From Spirochaetae bacterium HGW-Spirochaetae-5 (GTDB lineage Bacteria; Spirochaetota; UBA4802; UBA5550), in contig PGXT01000022.1 in NCBI GenBank assembly GCA_002839285.1, positions 1 through 55,314 of the forward strand: a DNA stretch of 55,314 bases. Direction: 5' to 3'. A model generated the notes under the pieces. The model was not told the DNA's origin and did not search any database. It saw only the letters and a program-made list of their open reading frames with translations. Both the position numbers and the translations under genes were made by a program. Below, piece after piece: positions 18,399-27,012 of this stretch; position 1 is the stretch's first letter; each line of letters begins with the position of its first letter.

Positions 18399-18726
18399 AT
18401 TTAAATCTATATTTTTTTATTGTTTTAAAATGTCAATGAAATATTATTTAATTATTAAAGTTGAGTAGAAGTAGCGAATTTTTTTCAGGCACAGCGCGAA
18501 GCGCTGTGCCTGAAAAAATAAATTGCTGTCTTTGATATTAAGAGTTGCTTTTATTGCGGTAAAAACTTATTGTATTATAGTAGCCGTCCTTTGCAGGCTG
18601 GTCTTGTTAACCGGTGATTTTACCGGTTGTTATCAATTAATCTGAGTAAAGTTTTTATCTTGTAGAATGACCGGTGATTTTGTTTTAATCGTACTGCCGG
18701 TTGAAAATAAATAATAAGGTTATATT
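18399..18726. repeat. Intergenic gap with MITE-like copy C
   Basis: 18473-18533 is a solo-hairpin form of the three-hairpin element: TCAGGCACAGCGC and its complement around GAA, with ends AGTAGCGAATT and AAATAAATTGCTGTC. Further on, AACCGGTGATTTTACCGGTT (18609-18628) forms a hairpin, and CCGGTGATTTT is repeated near 18670. No gene is seen. Confidence 0.6.
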
Positions 18727-20079
18727 ATGCTTTTCACGTATGTGCTGGTTTTTCTGTTTTTTATCATATTTGCCGTTATAATGCTGTATATTCTCAGCGT
18801 ATATGTTCTGCCGAAAAAGATCGAAGAGATTCAGAAGATGATCGATGCGGGGCAGACTAAGCTTGCTATAAAGAAGTTAACAGAAATTCTTGAAAAAGAT
18901 GACCGTAATCCCTATGCTCATTACCTCCTTGCTGAAGCTTACAGAGCAGAAGGGAATAATCAGTATGCTGTACTGGAATACCGGCAGGTTTTAAAATTCG
19001 GAAGATTTGATGATAGAATAAGAGAAGTTACAATAAGGTCAACTCTGGCAAAAATATATAAAGATAAAAAATCCTTTGAAGATGCAAGAAAAGAGCTGCT
19101 GATTCTTACAAAACTCGATCCTGCGAATTTTGAAAACTTTTTTGAGCTTGGAATGATTTCTTATGATCTGGGACAGCTTGATAAGGCTACAAATTATTTT
19201 AAAAAGAGCGCTTCGCTGAATGCAAAGCATGATAAATCATTTTTTTATCTGGGGCATATTTATTATAAAAACGGGGTTTATGCCGATGCAAAGCAGTATT
19301 TTCTTAATACTATAAAACTCGATCCTTTGAATTATCAGGCTCACTATTATCTCGGGCTGGTTCTCAGGCAGCAGGGTGATTACGAATGGGCTCTGAAGGA
19401 ATTTGAAGTATCAATGAAGAGCGATGATCTTAAGGTCAAGAGTCTTCTTGCCCGCGGTACATGTTTTATGGAGAAGTCACAGTTCCCGAAAGCTGTAATG
19501 GAGTTTGAGAGAGGGGTTAAATTTGCCAAGAAGGGGAGCGATACAGAGCTTAATCTGAGATACTTCCTTGGCGAGTGCCAGGAGAAGATGAGAGATGTAC
19601 ACTCGGCAATTATCAACTGGGAAAAAATTGCAGAGGTGAATCCCAAATTCCGTGATATTCAGGCCAAACTTGCCTCTTATGCCGAATTCAGACAGGATGA
19701 CCGGATAAAGGACTTTATGATTGCGGGACTTGCCCAGTTTGAACATATGACAAGAAAGATTGTTGCCGGGATGAATTATAATATAACCGATATTGAAATA
19801 ATCAGCGATACAGAGATAGAGATAATGGCCATTGAAACTGAAGGGAAATGGCGTAACACCAGACAGTCAAATAGGATTATAAGAATAAACAGAACAACTG
19901 AAACTCTCCCTGAATCGTATTTAAGACAGATACATGAAACCATGAGGCCGAGAAACGCCACAAGAATTTTGATTATAACTACAGGTGAAGTCTCCCCTAA
20001 GGCGCTTGAATTTGCGAATACAAGACCTATTGAGATAAAGGGGAAAACTGAACTTGTGGAGCTTCTGAAAAAAATATAA
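18727..20079 (+). CDS. Membrane-anchored TPR protein with degenerate Mrr-like domain (paralogue 1)
   Basis: A 450-residue protein. One N-terminal helix (YVLVFLFFIIFAVIMLYILSVYVL) anchors it with the bulk cytoplasmic. About seven TPR units span residues 35-330. The last 125 residues follow the Mrr/restriction-endonuclease-like fold pattern (FEHMTRKIVAGMNYNITDIEII, then RILIITTGEVSPKALEFAN). The usual catalytic Asp and QxK are replaced (EIEIMAIE; RIIRINR), so nuclease activity is unlikely and a binding role is more plausible. The gene at 25430 has the same layout. It ends 5 nt before the next gene. Confidence 0.8.
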   Translation: MLFTYVLVFLFFIIFAVIMLYILSVYVLPKKIEEIQKMIDAGQTKLAIKKLTEILEKDDRNPYAHYLLAEAYRAEGNNQYAVLEYRQVLKFGRFDDRIREVTIRSTLAKIYKDKKSFEDARKELLILTKLDPANFENFFELGMISYDLGQLDKATNYFKKSASLNAKHDKSFFYLGHIYYKNGVYADAKQYFLNTIKLDPLNYQAHYYLGLVLRQQGDYEWALKEFEVSMKSDDLKVKSLLARGTCFMEKSQFPKAVMEFERGVKFAKKGSDTELNLRYFLGECQEKMRDVHSAIINWEKIAEVNPKFRDIQAKLASYAEFRQDDRIKDFMIAGLAQFEHMTRKIVAGMNYNITDIEIISDTEIEIMAIETEGKWRNTRQSNRIIRINRTTETLPESYLRQIHETMRPRNATRILIITTGEVSPKALEFANTRPIEIKGKTELVELLKKI

Positions 20080-20084
20080 ATGAC

Positions 20085-21899
20085 ATGAATCATATTAAAA
20101 GTCTGCTGAGATCAATTCCATTTCTTCTTCATTTGAATAATGAGGAGGCCGGGTTTTTTTTCAAGTCGGGAAGGCTGGTATCCGTAAAGAAGGGTCAGCT
20201 GGTCGATATAAAGAAAACCAACTCTCTAAATATCGTAATCGATGGTATTTTTGAAATTGAATCGATTGCAAACAGAGATATTGTCTACCTATCCCCTGGA
20301 TCCTTTTTCGGATTTTTACCCTTTATTGAAAATAGAAAAAAGGGGAATGTAAAAGCCCTTGTGGACTCCCGTATATTTGTAATCGGCGAGGATGACCTGT
20401 ATAAACTCTTTCTCATGTCCCACAAGGCCCTGAGGGGTTATATTAAGATGATAGAGAGTCTTAATTTTGACATTTCAGACACCGGAAAAAAATATTTTGA
20501 TATTAAAGGTAAAGTGGTAACTGTTTTCGGAAGAAAAGCTGGTTCCGGTAAAACACTTCTTTCCTCTCTTCTCGGGTTGTCGCTCTCTTCTGAGAAAACT
20601 ATTATTCTTGATTTATCATACAGCGGCAGATCTCTCTTTGATCTGTTCAAACAGAAACTGACTGTACCCCTTTCGGAAAAAGATAATGAAAGGGGAGCGG
20701 CGGAATCGCTTCTGAATGACCGTATTGTAAAAGTGACTGAGAACCTTCATCTGCTTAATATCTCATTTTCGGCCAGAGTCAAGGTAGATCCCGCAATTCT
20801 CGGGCCGATACTCTTTATACTCTCCAGGGAATATAAATATATAATAGCCGACCTTTCAGATAGTGATGAAGATCTTAGAAATAAAGTTTTTGAACAGACC
20901 GATTTTGTATTTGCACTGACGAATTCAAAAAAAGAGATGGATGATGTGCAGCCGGTTTTTGACAGGCAGCTTAAAGAGGGGCAGCGTGTTTTCTATGTAA
21001 GGAATAATTTTTTCTCGAAAGAGAGCGGGCAGTTTTACGGCGGTTACATTTTTAACAGATGTGAAGGATTCAGTGACGGCGGCGATATCTCTATACTCGA
21101 AAATTATATTTCAGAGGGGAATCTCGATAATTACCGTAATGCTGTAACTTCGAAAAACAGAGCCATTGTAATACAGTCAGCACAGCATGAATCTGTATTG
21201 CTCGGTTCACTTATGCTTGAATTGAATAGAGGGGGGAAAAAGTTTGATTATATATACTCCTCATCCTACAGCTATTTTTTATCCTGTATGCTTCTTCTTT
21301 CTGATGATTATAATACATTAAATGAAAATATGAGGAAATTCTTCTCATCCGGGCAGTTCAATAAAATATTTGAAATCACTTTCCCTGATAAATATATATT
21401 TAAATCGGGCAGAATACTTAAGTATGCAATGGAGCTTGCCGGCTCCAAACGGGCGGAGATGTTTCAATCTTTACCTCTTTCCTATATCAATTCCGGGGGG
21501 ACACAGCGGATATTCAGCACCGGATCACTTCAGCACCTCATGGCGGCCAGTCTTGTTTCGGAACCTCTATGTGAACCGGTAGAATTTGCCGGTGAAAAAT
21601 GCTCATCGGGATTTCCCGGAAATTATGTTCTCCCTTCGCACCTGTTGCGAACGGAAGCTGCTGAAATATTTAATATTACAATCAGTAATAAAGAACATCT
21701 CTCTTTTACTGATGATAAATACAGCAGTTTTTTTATTAACTATCTTGAAGCATCTGATGAGCAGAAGATGCCGCAGCCGGAATATATGGACCAGTCTAAA
21801 AAATTAGTACTTGAAGTATCTGAAAACGAGTTTAAGTTTGACAAAATTTCTGAAAACACAATGAAGTTATCTCAAATGCTGATAGCTAGAATCATTTAA
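20085..21899 (+). CDS. cNMP-binding / MinD-like ATPase / degenerate patatin fusion protein
   Basis: A 604-residue protein. Residues about 10-125 resemble a cyclic-nucleotide-binding domain (VDIKKTNSLNIVIDGIFEIE, then VYLSPGSFFGFLPFIE). Residues about 141-335 are a SIMIBI/MinD-like domain with an intact P-loop GRKAGSGKT (149-157), TIILDLS and YKYIIADLS. Residues about 350-545 align with patatin/NTE phospholipases (KKFDYIYSSSYSYFLSCMLLL for the GTSxGA region; FSTGSLQHLMAASLVSEPL; FPGNYVLPSHLLRTEAAEIFNITISN). The catalytic GxSxG Ser and the DGG Asp are not conserved, so lipase activity is probably lost. The order matches neuropathy-target-esterase-type proteins, whose middle domain is normally P-loop-poor. 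It may sense a nucleotide and bind lipid or partner proteins. Confidence 0.7.
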   Translation: MNHIKSLLRSIPFLLHLNNEEAGFFFKSGRLVSVKKGQLVDIKKTNSLNIVIDGIFEIESIANRDIVYLSPGSFFGFLPFIENRKKGNVKALVDSRIFVIGEDDLYKLFLMSHKALRGYIKMIESLNFDISDTGKKYFDIKGKVVTVFGRKAGSGKTLLSSLLGLSLSSEKTIILDLSYSGRSLFDLFKQKLTVPLSEKDNERGAAESLLNDRIVKVTENLHLLNISFSARVKVDPAILGPILFILSREYKYIIADLSDSDEDLRNKVFEQTDFVFALTNSKKEMDDVQPVFDRQLKEGQRVFYVRNNFFSKESGQFYGGYIFNRCEGFSDGGDISILENYISEGNLDNYRNAVTSKNRAIVIQSAQHESVLLGSLMLELNRGGKKFDYIYSSSYSYFLSCMLLLSDDYNTLNENMRKFFSSGQFNKIFEITFPDKYIFKSGRILKYAMELAGSKRAEMFQSLPLSYINSGGTQRIFSTGSLQHLMAASLVSEPLCEPVEFAGEKCSSGFPGNYVLPSHLLRTEAAEIFNITISNKEHLSFTDDKYSSFFINYLEASDEQKMPQPEYMDQSKKLVLEVSENEFKFDKISENTMKLSQMLIARII

Positions 21900-21912
21900 A
21901 GAGAGGGTTGGT

Positions 21913-22395
21913 TTGAGATCTGCAAAAACAAATGCTTTTCAGGCGGCGGTTTTAATCTCCGGAGTCATGTATATTATTATCGGCGCTGCCTTTATATTCT
22001 CACCCCTTACAATTTTCCAATTTTTTGCTGAGAATGTTTCTGAAAACTGGATTGACCTTGTCCGGGATCATGAACTGGTTGCACCTATGTATTTTACCGT
22101 AAGGGCCTTCGGTGTTCTTCTACTGACATCAGGTTTTCTCATGATTATGCCGCTTTTTGATCCATTGAAGTATCGCGGGATTGCATATCTTAATGGTGTT
22201 CTATTCCCTTTTATCTCCGCAGTGATACTGTTGAAAAACGGGCTTTTTATCGGAGTAAAAAGGGATGATTCTATCCATGGCAATTATATGCATTTGCCCA
22301 TTGTCATATTCGGGATAATTCTGAGTGTTGTATTTTTAATAGTACTTCTGACTCTTCTCTTAACCAGGAAAGACGCAAAAGAGGGCAGGGAATAA
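21913..22395 (+). CDS. Four-helix membrane protein, unknown
   Basis: A 160-residue protein beginning at TTG 21913 behind GAGAGGG. Four hydrophobic helices (about 12-35, 58-80, 93-112, 128-150) with short loops; the tail TRKDAKEGRE is cytoplasmic. No catalytic motif is seen and no family is recognised. It lies 13 nt after the cNMP/MinD/patatin gene and is probably co-transcribed with it, so it could be a membrane partner. Confidence 0.7.
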   Translation: MRSAKTNAFQAAVLISGVMYIIIGAAFIFSPLTIFQFFAENVSENWIDLVRDHELVAPMYFTVRAFGVLLLTSGFLMIMPLFDPLKYRGIAYLNGVLFPFISAVILLKNGLFIGVKRDDSIHGNYMHLPIVIFGIILSVVFLIVLLTLLLTRKDAKEGRE

Positions 22396-22530
22396 TTTTT
22401 TTAATTGAAAAATATTAACCTGATATGTATACTGTATAGTAATTAGTATAAATTGTTGTGAAAAAATTTGCCGATGGTTTTATGGTTAGTTATTTTATAA
22501 TATCAACAAATAATTGAATTGGAGTAGAAA

Positions 22531-22875
22531 ATGGATCTGAATTTAAAAAAGACAGGGAATGATATTACAATATATTTAGAGGGAAGACTTGATGTTCATC
22601 TTTCCGCTGATATAGAAAAAGAGATTAATAAGCTCATTACCGCCGAACCGTCCTGTAATTTTGTCCTTAATCTGAAAGATGTAGAGTATATGAGCAGTTC
22701 AGGTCTTCGAATTTTTGTTTCAACCATGAGAATTCTTAAAGAGAGTAAAAGAAAACTTGTACTCTGCAATATGAACAATGCAGTTAAAAAAATATTTGAA
22801 GTCGTAGAATTAACAGATATGTTTGATATTTTTAACTCTGAAGCCGAGGCTCTTGATTTTCTGAAAAAAGCCTGA
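22531..22875 (+). CDS. STAS-domain anti-sigma factor antagonist
   Basis: A 114-residue SpoIIAA/RsbV-like protein. The phospho-acceptor region is VEYMSSSGLRIFVSTMR (about residues 50-66), with the regulated Ser in SSSG. Such proteins release a sigma factor or another target by binding a kinase-type anti-sigma factor, which is not found in this window. It has an ATTGGAG ribosome site and precedes the 740-residue gene by 10 nt. Confidence 0.92.
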   Translation: MDLNLKKTGNDITIYLEGRLDVHLSADIEKEINKLITAEPSCNFVLNLKDVEYMSSSGLRIFVSTMRILKESKRKLVLCNMNNAVKKIFEVVELTDMFDIFNSEAEALDFLKKA

Positions 22876-22885
22876 TCAGCGGTTT

Positions 22886-25108
22886 ATGTTGAAGATTAGA
22901 GAGAGTAAAAAAAAACAGGGAAGTTTTTTCAGTAATCTTTTAACTGATTATAAAAGTCTGATCGATCCTGATAAGGAGAATATTCTGTTAGATGCTGTTT
23001 CTCTTGGTATGGGGAACAGGATTGCTTATCAGAAGTTTTCCGGTTTTACCTGGCCTTTGTGGTTGTCGGAAGCAGAGGATTTTTATTCTCTCAATTACCG
23101 TTCTACACCCGATCCTCTGCTCCTGAATTCCAGTTTCCGGGAGTGGCAATCTTTTACAAATTTTTTTTCCAGCGAAGAACTTCAAATTGATAGAATCGGA
23201 ATGATCTCAGGTCCGGGGAATTCCTCATGGTCTCTGGAATTCTGGTATTTCAGTAATGGCATTCTTTATCATCCTCAGAAACATTTAGAACATATTAAAC
23301 CTGAAAGAGATTATAAAACAGGCGGGATTCGTATTACGGGAAATCTGGGCAATTCTCATTTTAAAGAGAGTATAGCCGGGGCAAAATCTGACATAAATGA
23401 AGCTCTGGTTTCTTATGAAATTAATTCGGGTAATGCAGATGATCTGCTCTTTGCGGTGGTGCGTCCCTATAATTCTATTGCAATAGGCGGTGTAAGCAGT
23501 ATCAATTTTGATCCGTCGGGATTGTTTTTGAAGATTGACGGTAAACAGGTTGTTGCTTTTGAGAAAAAGCCCGATTTTATCGAGACCGGATCGGGTATTA
23601 CAGGTGATGCGGACTGTTACTCCAGAGGTTTTAACGGTTCTGTCAGCTGTAATTACGGCATGGCGTCTATGGCCATGGGGTTTACTCTCAAGAAAGGGGC
23701 AAATGTTCTCAACTTAAGGATTGCCCTGGACAGCAGCAGGTCATTGTCACCATATAAGTTTGATTATAGCAAGTCCTTCCGAGAATTTCAGAATTTTTCT
23801 ATAATGAGAATGGGTGAAGGTTTGAAAATGGAAGTTCCTGATGAAAATTTTATAAAAAATTTCCATCAGTGCAAGATAACTCTTTTTAATAATAATTCAG
23901 GTGATTTTAATACTGAAAAAATCGAAGGGTTTAGAAATCTCTATTTTTTCTGTTACTCAATGAACAGAGCGGGCCTTGAAGTGGAAGCAGAAAAGCTTTT
24001 TAACCGGATGCTCGATAAATTTAATTATAACATCAAGAGTCCTGAATATATACCGGTAATCAGCGCATCCTGGCTGCTTAATTCGTTTTATGAGTGTTAT
24101 ATTCATAAAAGAGACCCGGAATTTCTCCAGGGTTATTTCCCGGTTATAAGAAAGATCGGGGATTATATATATAAGTTCTCAACAAGCATGCATTCTGTCG
24201 CGCAGCTTCCTGGTAATACCCATAGTAATCTTTATATACGGGAAGCCTCTGAGTCCGATTTTATGATAATTCTCTCTGCCATGATAAATGTTTCTTATCT
24301 TTCAAGGTGCATGGGGATTTTTGGAGATGAAGTAAAGTATAAGAATGAAGCCGACAGGATTCAGTCTATAATAAAAAATGTGATAGAAAAACGGAGAGCA
24401 ATCTCTCTGGAAAATTTTTCATCTTTCAGTTCTTTAGTTTCTCTACCTGATGCAGTTGTTTCGGGATATAAAGAGGATGATTACAATGACTTTTTCTCAA
24501 GTTTTACAGATGAGAGGAATTTCCCGATATTAGAACGTCTTTCGGGAATTGATCTTTTTTCAAGCGCGCTGGTTTTAATTCATTTAATCTCTCTTAAAGA
24601 TCATAGATTTAATCATTTCAGTAAAAAGTTTTTTTCATTGATTGATGATTATTTTATACTCCCGGAGTTTATAGACCCTGTTCTTAAAAGAGGGGTGAGA
24701 GGGGATGGTAATATGAAAATTATTGCCGCTCTTATTCTTATTATTCAGCGGAACAGAGTTTTTCTTGATCGTCCCGACCGGCTTGAGCTTTTTACAGTAC
24801 CCGAAGCTCACTGGTTTAAACCGGGTAACAGAATTAAAGTCGATGACGCTCTGACAAGATACGGTAAAATCTCATTTTTATCGGAAGCTTCCGATGATGA
24901 GATAAAAATAACTTTCATAGGACTCCCTAAATTTATACCATCAGACATTATGATAAATTTACCCTTTGAAACTTCAATAATAGAATCGGATGATTTTATA
25001 CTTAAAAGAAAATCCGGAAATAGCTATATTATCAACGGCTGGCCTGCAGTAATTAGATTCCCATTGAATAAAAAGAATAACCCGGCCGGGACCTCAATTC
25101 AGCACTGA
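22886..25108 (+). CDS. Large protein, possible six-hairpin-glycosidase-like fold
   Basis: A 740-residue cytoplasmic protein with no signal peptide. The N-terminal third is beta-rich (about 75-310). Residues about 330-640 are helical with repeated helix-hairpin spacing (FRNLYFFCYSMNRAGLEVEAEKLF; SASWLLNSFYECYIHKRDPEFL; SESDFMIILSAMINVSYLSRCMG), which recalls (alpha/alpha)6-barrel glycoside hydrolases or phosphorylases. A small beta domain ends it. No confident catalytic acid pair was picked out, so function is open. It follows the STAS gene directly. Start ATG 22886 has only a weak ribosome site. Confidence 0.5.
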   Translation: MLKIRESKKKQGSFFSNLLTDYKSLIDPDKENILLDAVSLGMGNRIAYQKFSGFTWPLWLSEAEDFYSLNYRSTPDPLLLNSSFREWQSFTNFFSSEELQIDRIGMISGPGNSSWSLEFWYFSNGILYHPQKHLEHIKPERDYKTGGIRITGNLGNSHFKESIAGAKSDINEALVSYEINSGNADDLLFAVVRPYNSIAIGGVSSINFDPSGLFLKIDGKQVVAFEKKPDFIETGSGITGDADCYSRGFNGSVSCNYGMASMAMGFTLKKGANVLNLRIALDSSRSLSPYKFDYSKSFREFQNFSIMRMGEGLKMEVPDENFIKNFHQCKITLFNNNSGDFNTEKIEGFRNLYFFCYSMNRAGLEVEAEKLFNRMLDKFNYNIKSPEYIPVISASWLLNSFYECYIHKRDPEFLQGYFPVIRKIGDYIYKFSTSMHSVAQLPGNTHSNLYIREASESDFMIILSAMINVSYLSRCMGIFGDEVKYKNEADRIQSIIKNVIEKRRAISLENFSSFSSLVSLPDAVVSGYKEDDYNDFFSSFTDERNFPILERLSGIDLFSSALVLIHLISLKDHRFNHFSKKFFSLIDDYFILPEFIDPVLKRGVRGDGNMKIIAALILIIQRNRVFLDRPDRLELFTVPEAHWFKPGNRIKVDDALTRYGKISFLSEASDDEIKITFIGLPKFIPSDIMINLPFETSIIESDDFILKRKSGNSYIINGWPAVIRFPLNKKNNPAGTSIQH

Positions 25109-25134
25109 AAGAATAATTGATTTAATTGCCCTTT

Positions 25135-25185
25135 ATGCCGATTATAATTAATGGTAGATGCTATAAACATTAATCGGCATTTTTG
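25135..25185 (+). terminator. Terminator after the 740-residue gene
   Basis: ATGCCGATTA (25135-25144) pairs with TAATCGGCAT (25171-25180), followed by a T-run. Confidence 0.65.
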
Positions 25186-25255
25186 TAATTCCGTCGAGAC
25201 TTGGGCCTTCGGGATTAGTTTTATGGTAAGTACATGTATTATTTAAATTCAGGCT

Positions 25256-25375
25256 TCGACTCCGCTCAGCCAGCGTAATAACGGCTTAGCCAGCGGATCA
25301 ATCGCTCCCTGAGAGTATAAACCGCTCAAGTAGCGAATAAACCGTTCCTTTAGCGGATAAACCGCTCCCTGAGCG
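25256..25375. repeat. Tandem array of six 20-bp units
   Basis: Six back-to-back 20-nt units with consensus close to GATAAACCGCTCCCTGAGCG. The best-preserved unit is 25356-25375. The first unit merges into GCTTCGACTCCGCTCAGCC and the last runs into TAGCCGAAGGG, so the array is flanked by the two halves of a CTTCGACTCCGCTCAG-type inverted repeat. Related single copies are at about 17305-17400 and 51163-51245. There are no spacers, so this is not CRISPR. Confidence 0.75.
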
Positions 25376-25429
25376 TAGCCGAAGGGTGAAATTTCTTAGT
25401 TAAAAAAAGTGATTATAAATGAGAGGAAT

Positions 25430-27001
25430 ATGCTTGTTCCATTTCTTATAACAGCGATTATTATTCTGGGAGCGATAGTTTTTTATCTCTACTATCTTGC
25501 ACCTAAGCTTAATCCGAAGAATAAAGCTGAAATTCTTCTGAACGAGAATCGTATAGATGAAGCAATTGTTGAGTTTAAAAAAGTTCTTGAGCAGCGTCCC
25601 CTTGATTCAACTATTCACTGGAGGCTGTCAGGACTCTATTTGGGTCAGGATAAAATTGATCTGACAATAAATCATCTTGAAAATATTATAGAAATAAACC
25701 GGTATAATGCTGATGTTGAAAAGGGGGATGTTTATAAACTTCTTGCAGATCTTTATCTTCAAAGAGGGGATAAGCTAAAGGCTTTTGAAAAATTTTATGA
25801 ACTTCTGAAAGAGTATCCGAGTGATTCTGAAGCTTTGTATCATGTGGGTTTCATGTCGTTAGGACAGGAGATATTTGAAACAGCATATAGACATCTTGAA
25901 ACTCTCTCCCGGTTAAAAAAGAAGAATTTTGAAATACTATTCGGAGCAGGAATTGCAGCCCTGCAGAGTCAGAGAACTACGGAGTCAATTGCACTTTTTG
26001 GAGAAGCTCTTTCACTTCAGCCCGATTCAGATATAACAAATATTGCCATGGCCTTTGCTTTATACCGTAAAAAGGACTTCAAGACTGCTGTCAATTATGC
26101 AAAACATATTGTTGATAATTCAAAAGATGAGGATGCTCTTCTGGTCGGGAAACGGCTGCTGGCTTTTTTATATATTGAAACAAAAAAGAATGCCATGGCA
26201 ATAAAACTATTTGATGAACTGAAAGAGTACTGTGTGCAGAATGACTACGATGAGGAATTAAAAGTTATGCTGTACGATTTCGGATTTGCTAATCTAGTTG
26301 ATGACAGGAAAGAAGAGGCATATGCCGTCTGGAATCAGCTTTATCAGAAAGAGAGAAATTTCAGGAATGTGCTGGATCTTGTTACAAGGCTCAGGAAAGA
26401 GATGGAAATAAAACCCGGAGCAAAGCCCGATGACTCCAAGCCTGTGATAACCGAAGCCGGCACATGGAGAGATAAGGCATTTCCCGACAGGTTTTTATGG
26501 AATATATGCGGCTTGAAGAGCGAGCAGAATATGGATCTGCAGAGTATTATTGCGGCAGGGAGAACTTCAGGATCGAGGGAGAGAAAAATTTCCGATGATT
26601 CCGAAAGTCCAAAAGAGTCTGCTTCAGCGATACAGGAGATGTATAAACTTGATGCTGAAAGCTTCAGAAGCGTATCATACCGGGTATGTGAAAAATTAGG
26701 ACTTGTTATTGATGAAATTATGACAACATATCGCGAGTCAGACGGCGTTGATTTTATGGCTACCCAGAAAGAGGGGAAGGCTAAGACGCTTATATGGGTC
26801 AGAAGATGGAAAGATGCCAATATCGGTGAGATACCGCTTAGAAATTTTGCTCAGGCGATAAATGATACCAAGTCTAAGCAGGGGTATTTTATTACAACAT
26901 CTCCTTTGTCACCAGCCGGCGAGAGTGCGCTGAAGGGGCTTAGCAAGGTAACAGTTGTTTTCCCTGAGGAACTTGCCGGATTATTAAAAGGACTGGTTTA
27001 G
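25430..27001 (+). CDS. Membrane-anchored TPR protein with degenerate Mrr-like domain (paralogue 2)
   Basis: Start ATG 25430 (GAGAGGA upstream) is preferred over an in-frame GTG at 25409. About 523 residues. An N-terminal helix (VPFLITAIIILGAIVFYLYYL) is followed by about six to seven TPR units, a low-complexity linker near 380-400 (SGSRERKISDDSESPKESA), and an Mrr-like end (FRSVSYRVCEKLGLVIDE, DGVDFMATQKEG, TLIWVRRW, GYFITTSPLSPAGESAL). The catalytic Asp position is kept in GVDF, but QxK has become WVRR, so activity is doubtful. Same architecture as 18727-20079; the two probably arose by duplication. Confidence 0.8.
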   Translation: MLVPFLITAIIILGAIVFYLYYLAPKLNPKNKAEILLNENRIDEAIVEFKKVLEQRPLDSTIHWRLSGLYLGQDKIDLTINHLENIIEINRYNADVEKGDVYKLLADLYLQRGDKLKAFEKFYELLKEYPSDSEALYHVGFMSLGQEIFETAYRHLETLSRLKKKNFEILFGAGIAALQSQRTTESIALFGEALSLQPDSDITNIAMAFALYRKKDFKTAVNYAKHIVDNSKDEDALLVGKRLLAFLYIETKKNAMAIKLFDELKEYCVQNDYDEELKVMLYDFGFANLVDDRKEEAYAVWNQLYQKERNFRNVLDLVTRLRKEMEIKPGAKPDDSKPVITEAGTWRDKAFPDRFLWNICGLKSEQNMDLQSIIAAGRTSGSRERKISDDSESPKESASAIQEMYKLDAESFRSVSYRVCEKLGLVIDEIMTTYRESDGVDFMATQKEGKAKTLIWVRRWKDANIGEIPLRNFAQAINDTKSKQGYFITTSPLSPAGESALKGLSKVTVVFPEELAGLLKGLV

Positions 27002-27012
27002 AATTAAAAAAT

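Noticed and set aside
25256-25375. CRISPR array
   Set aside because: The 20-bp units are contiguous with no spacers, and there are no cas genes.
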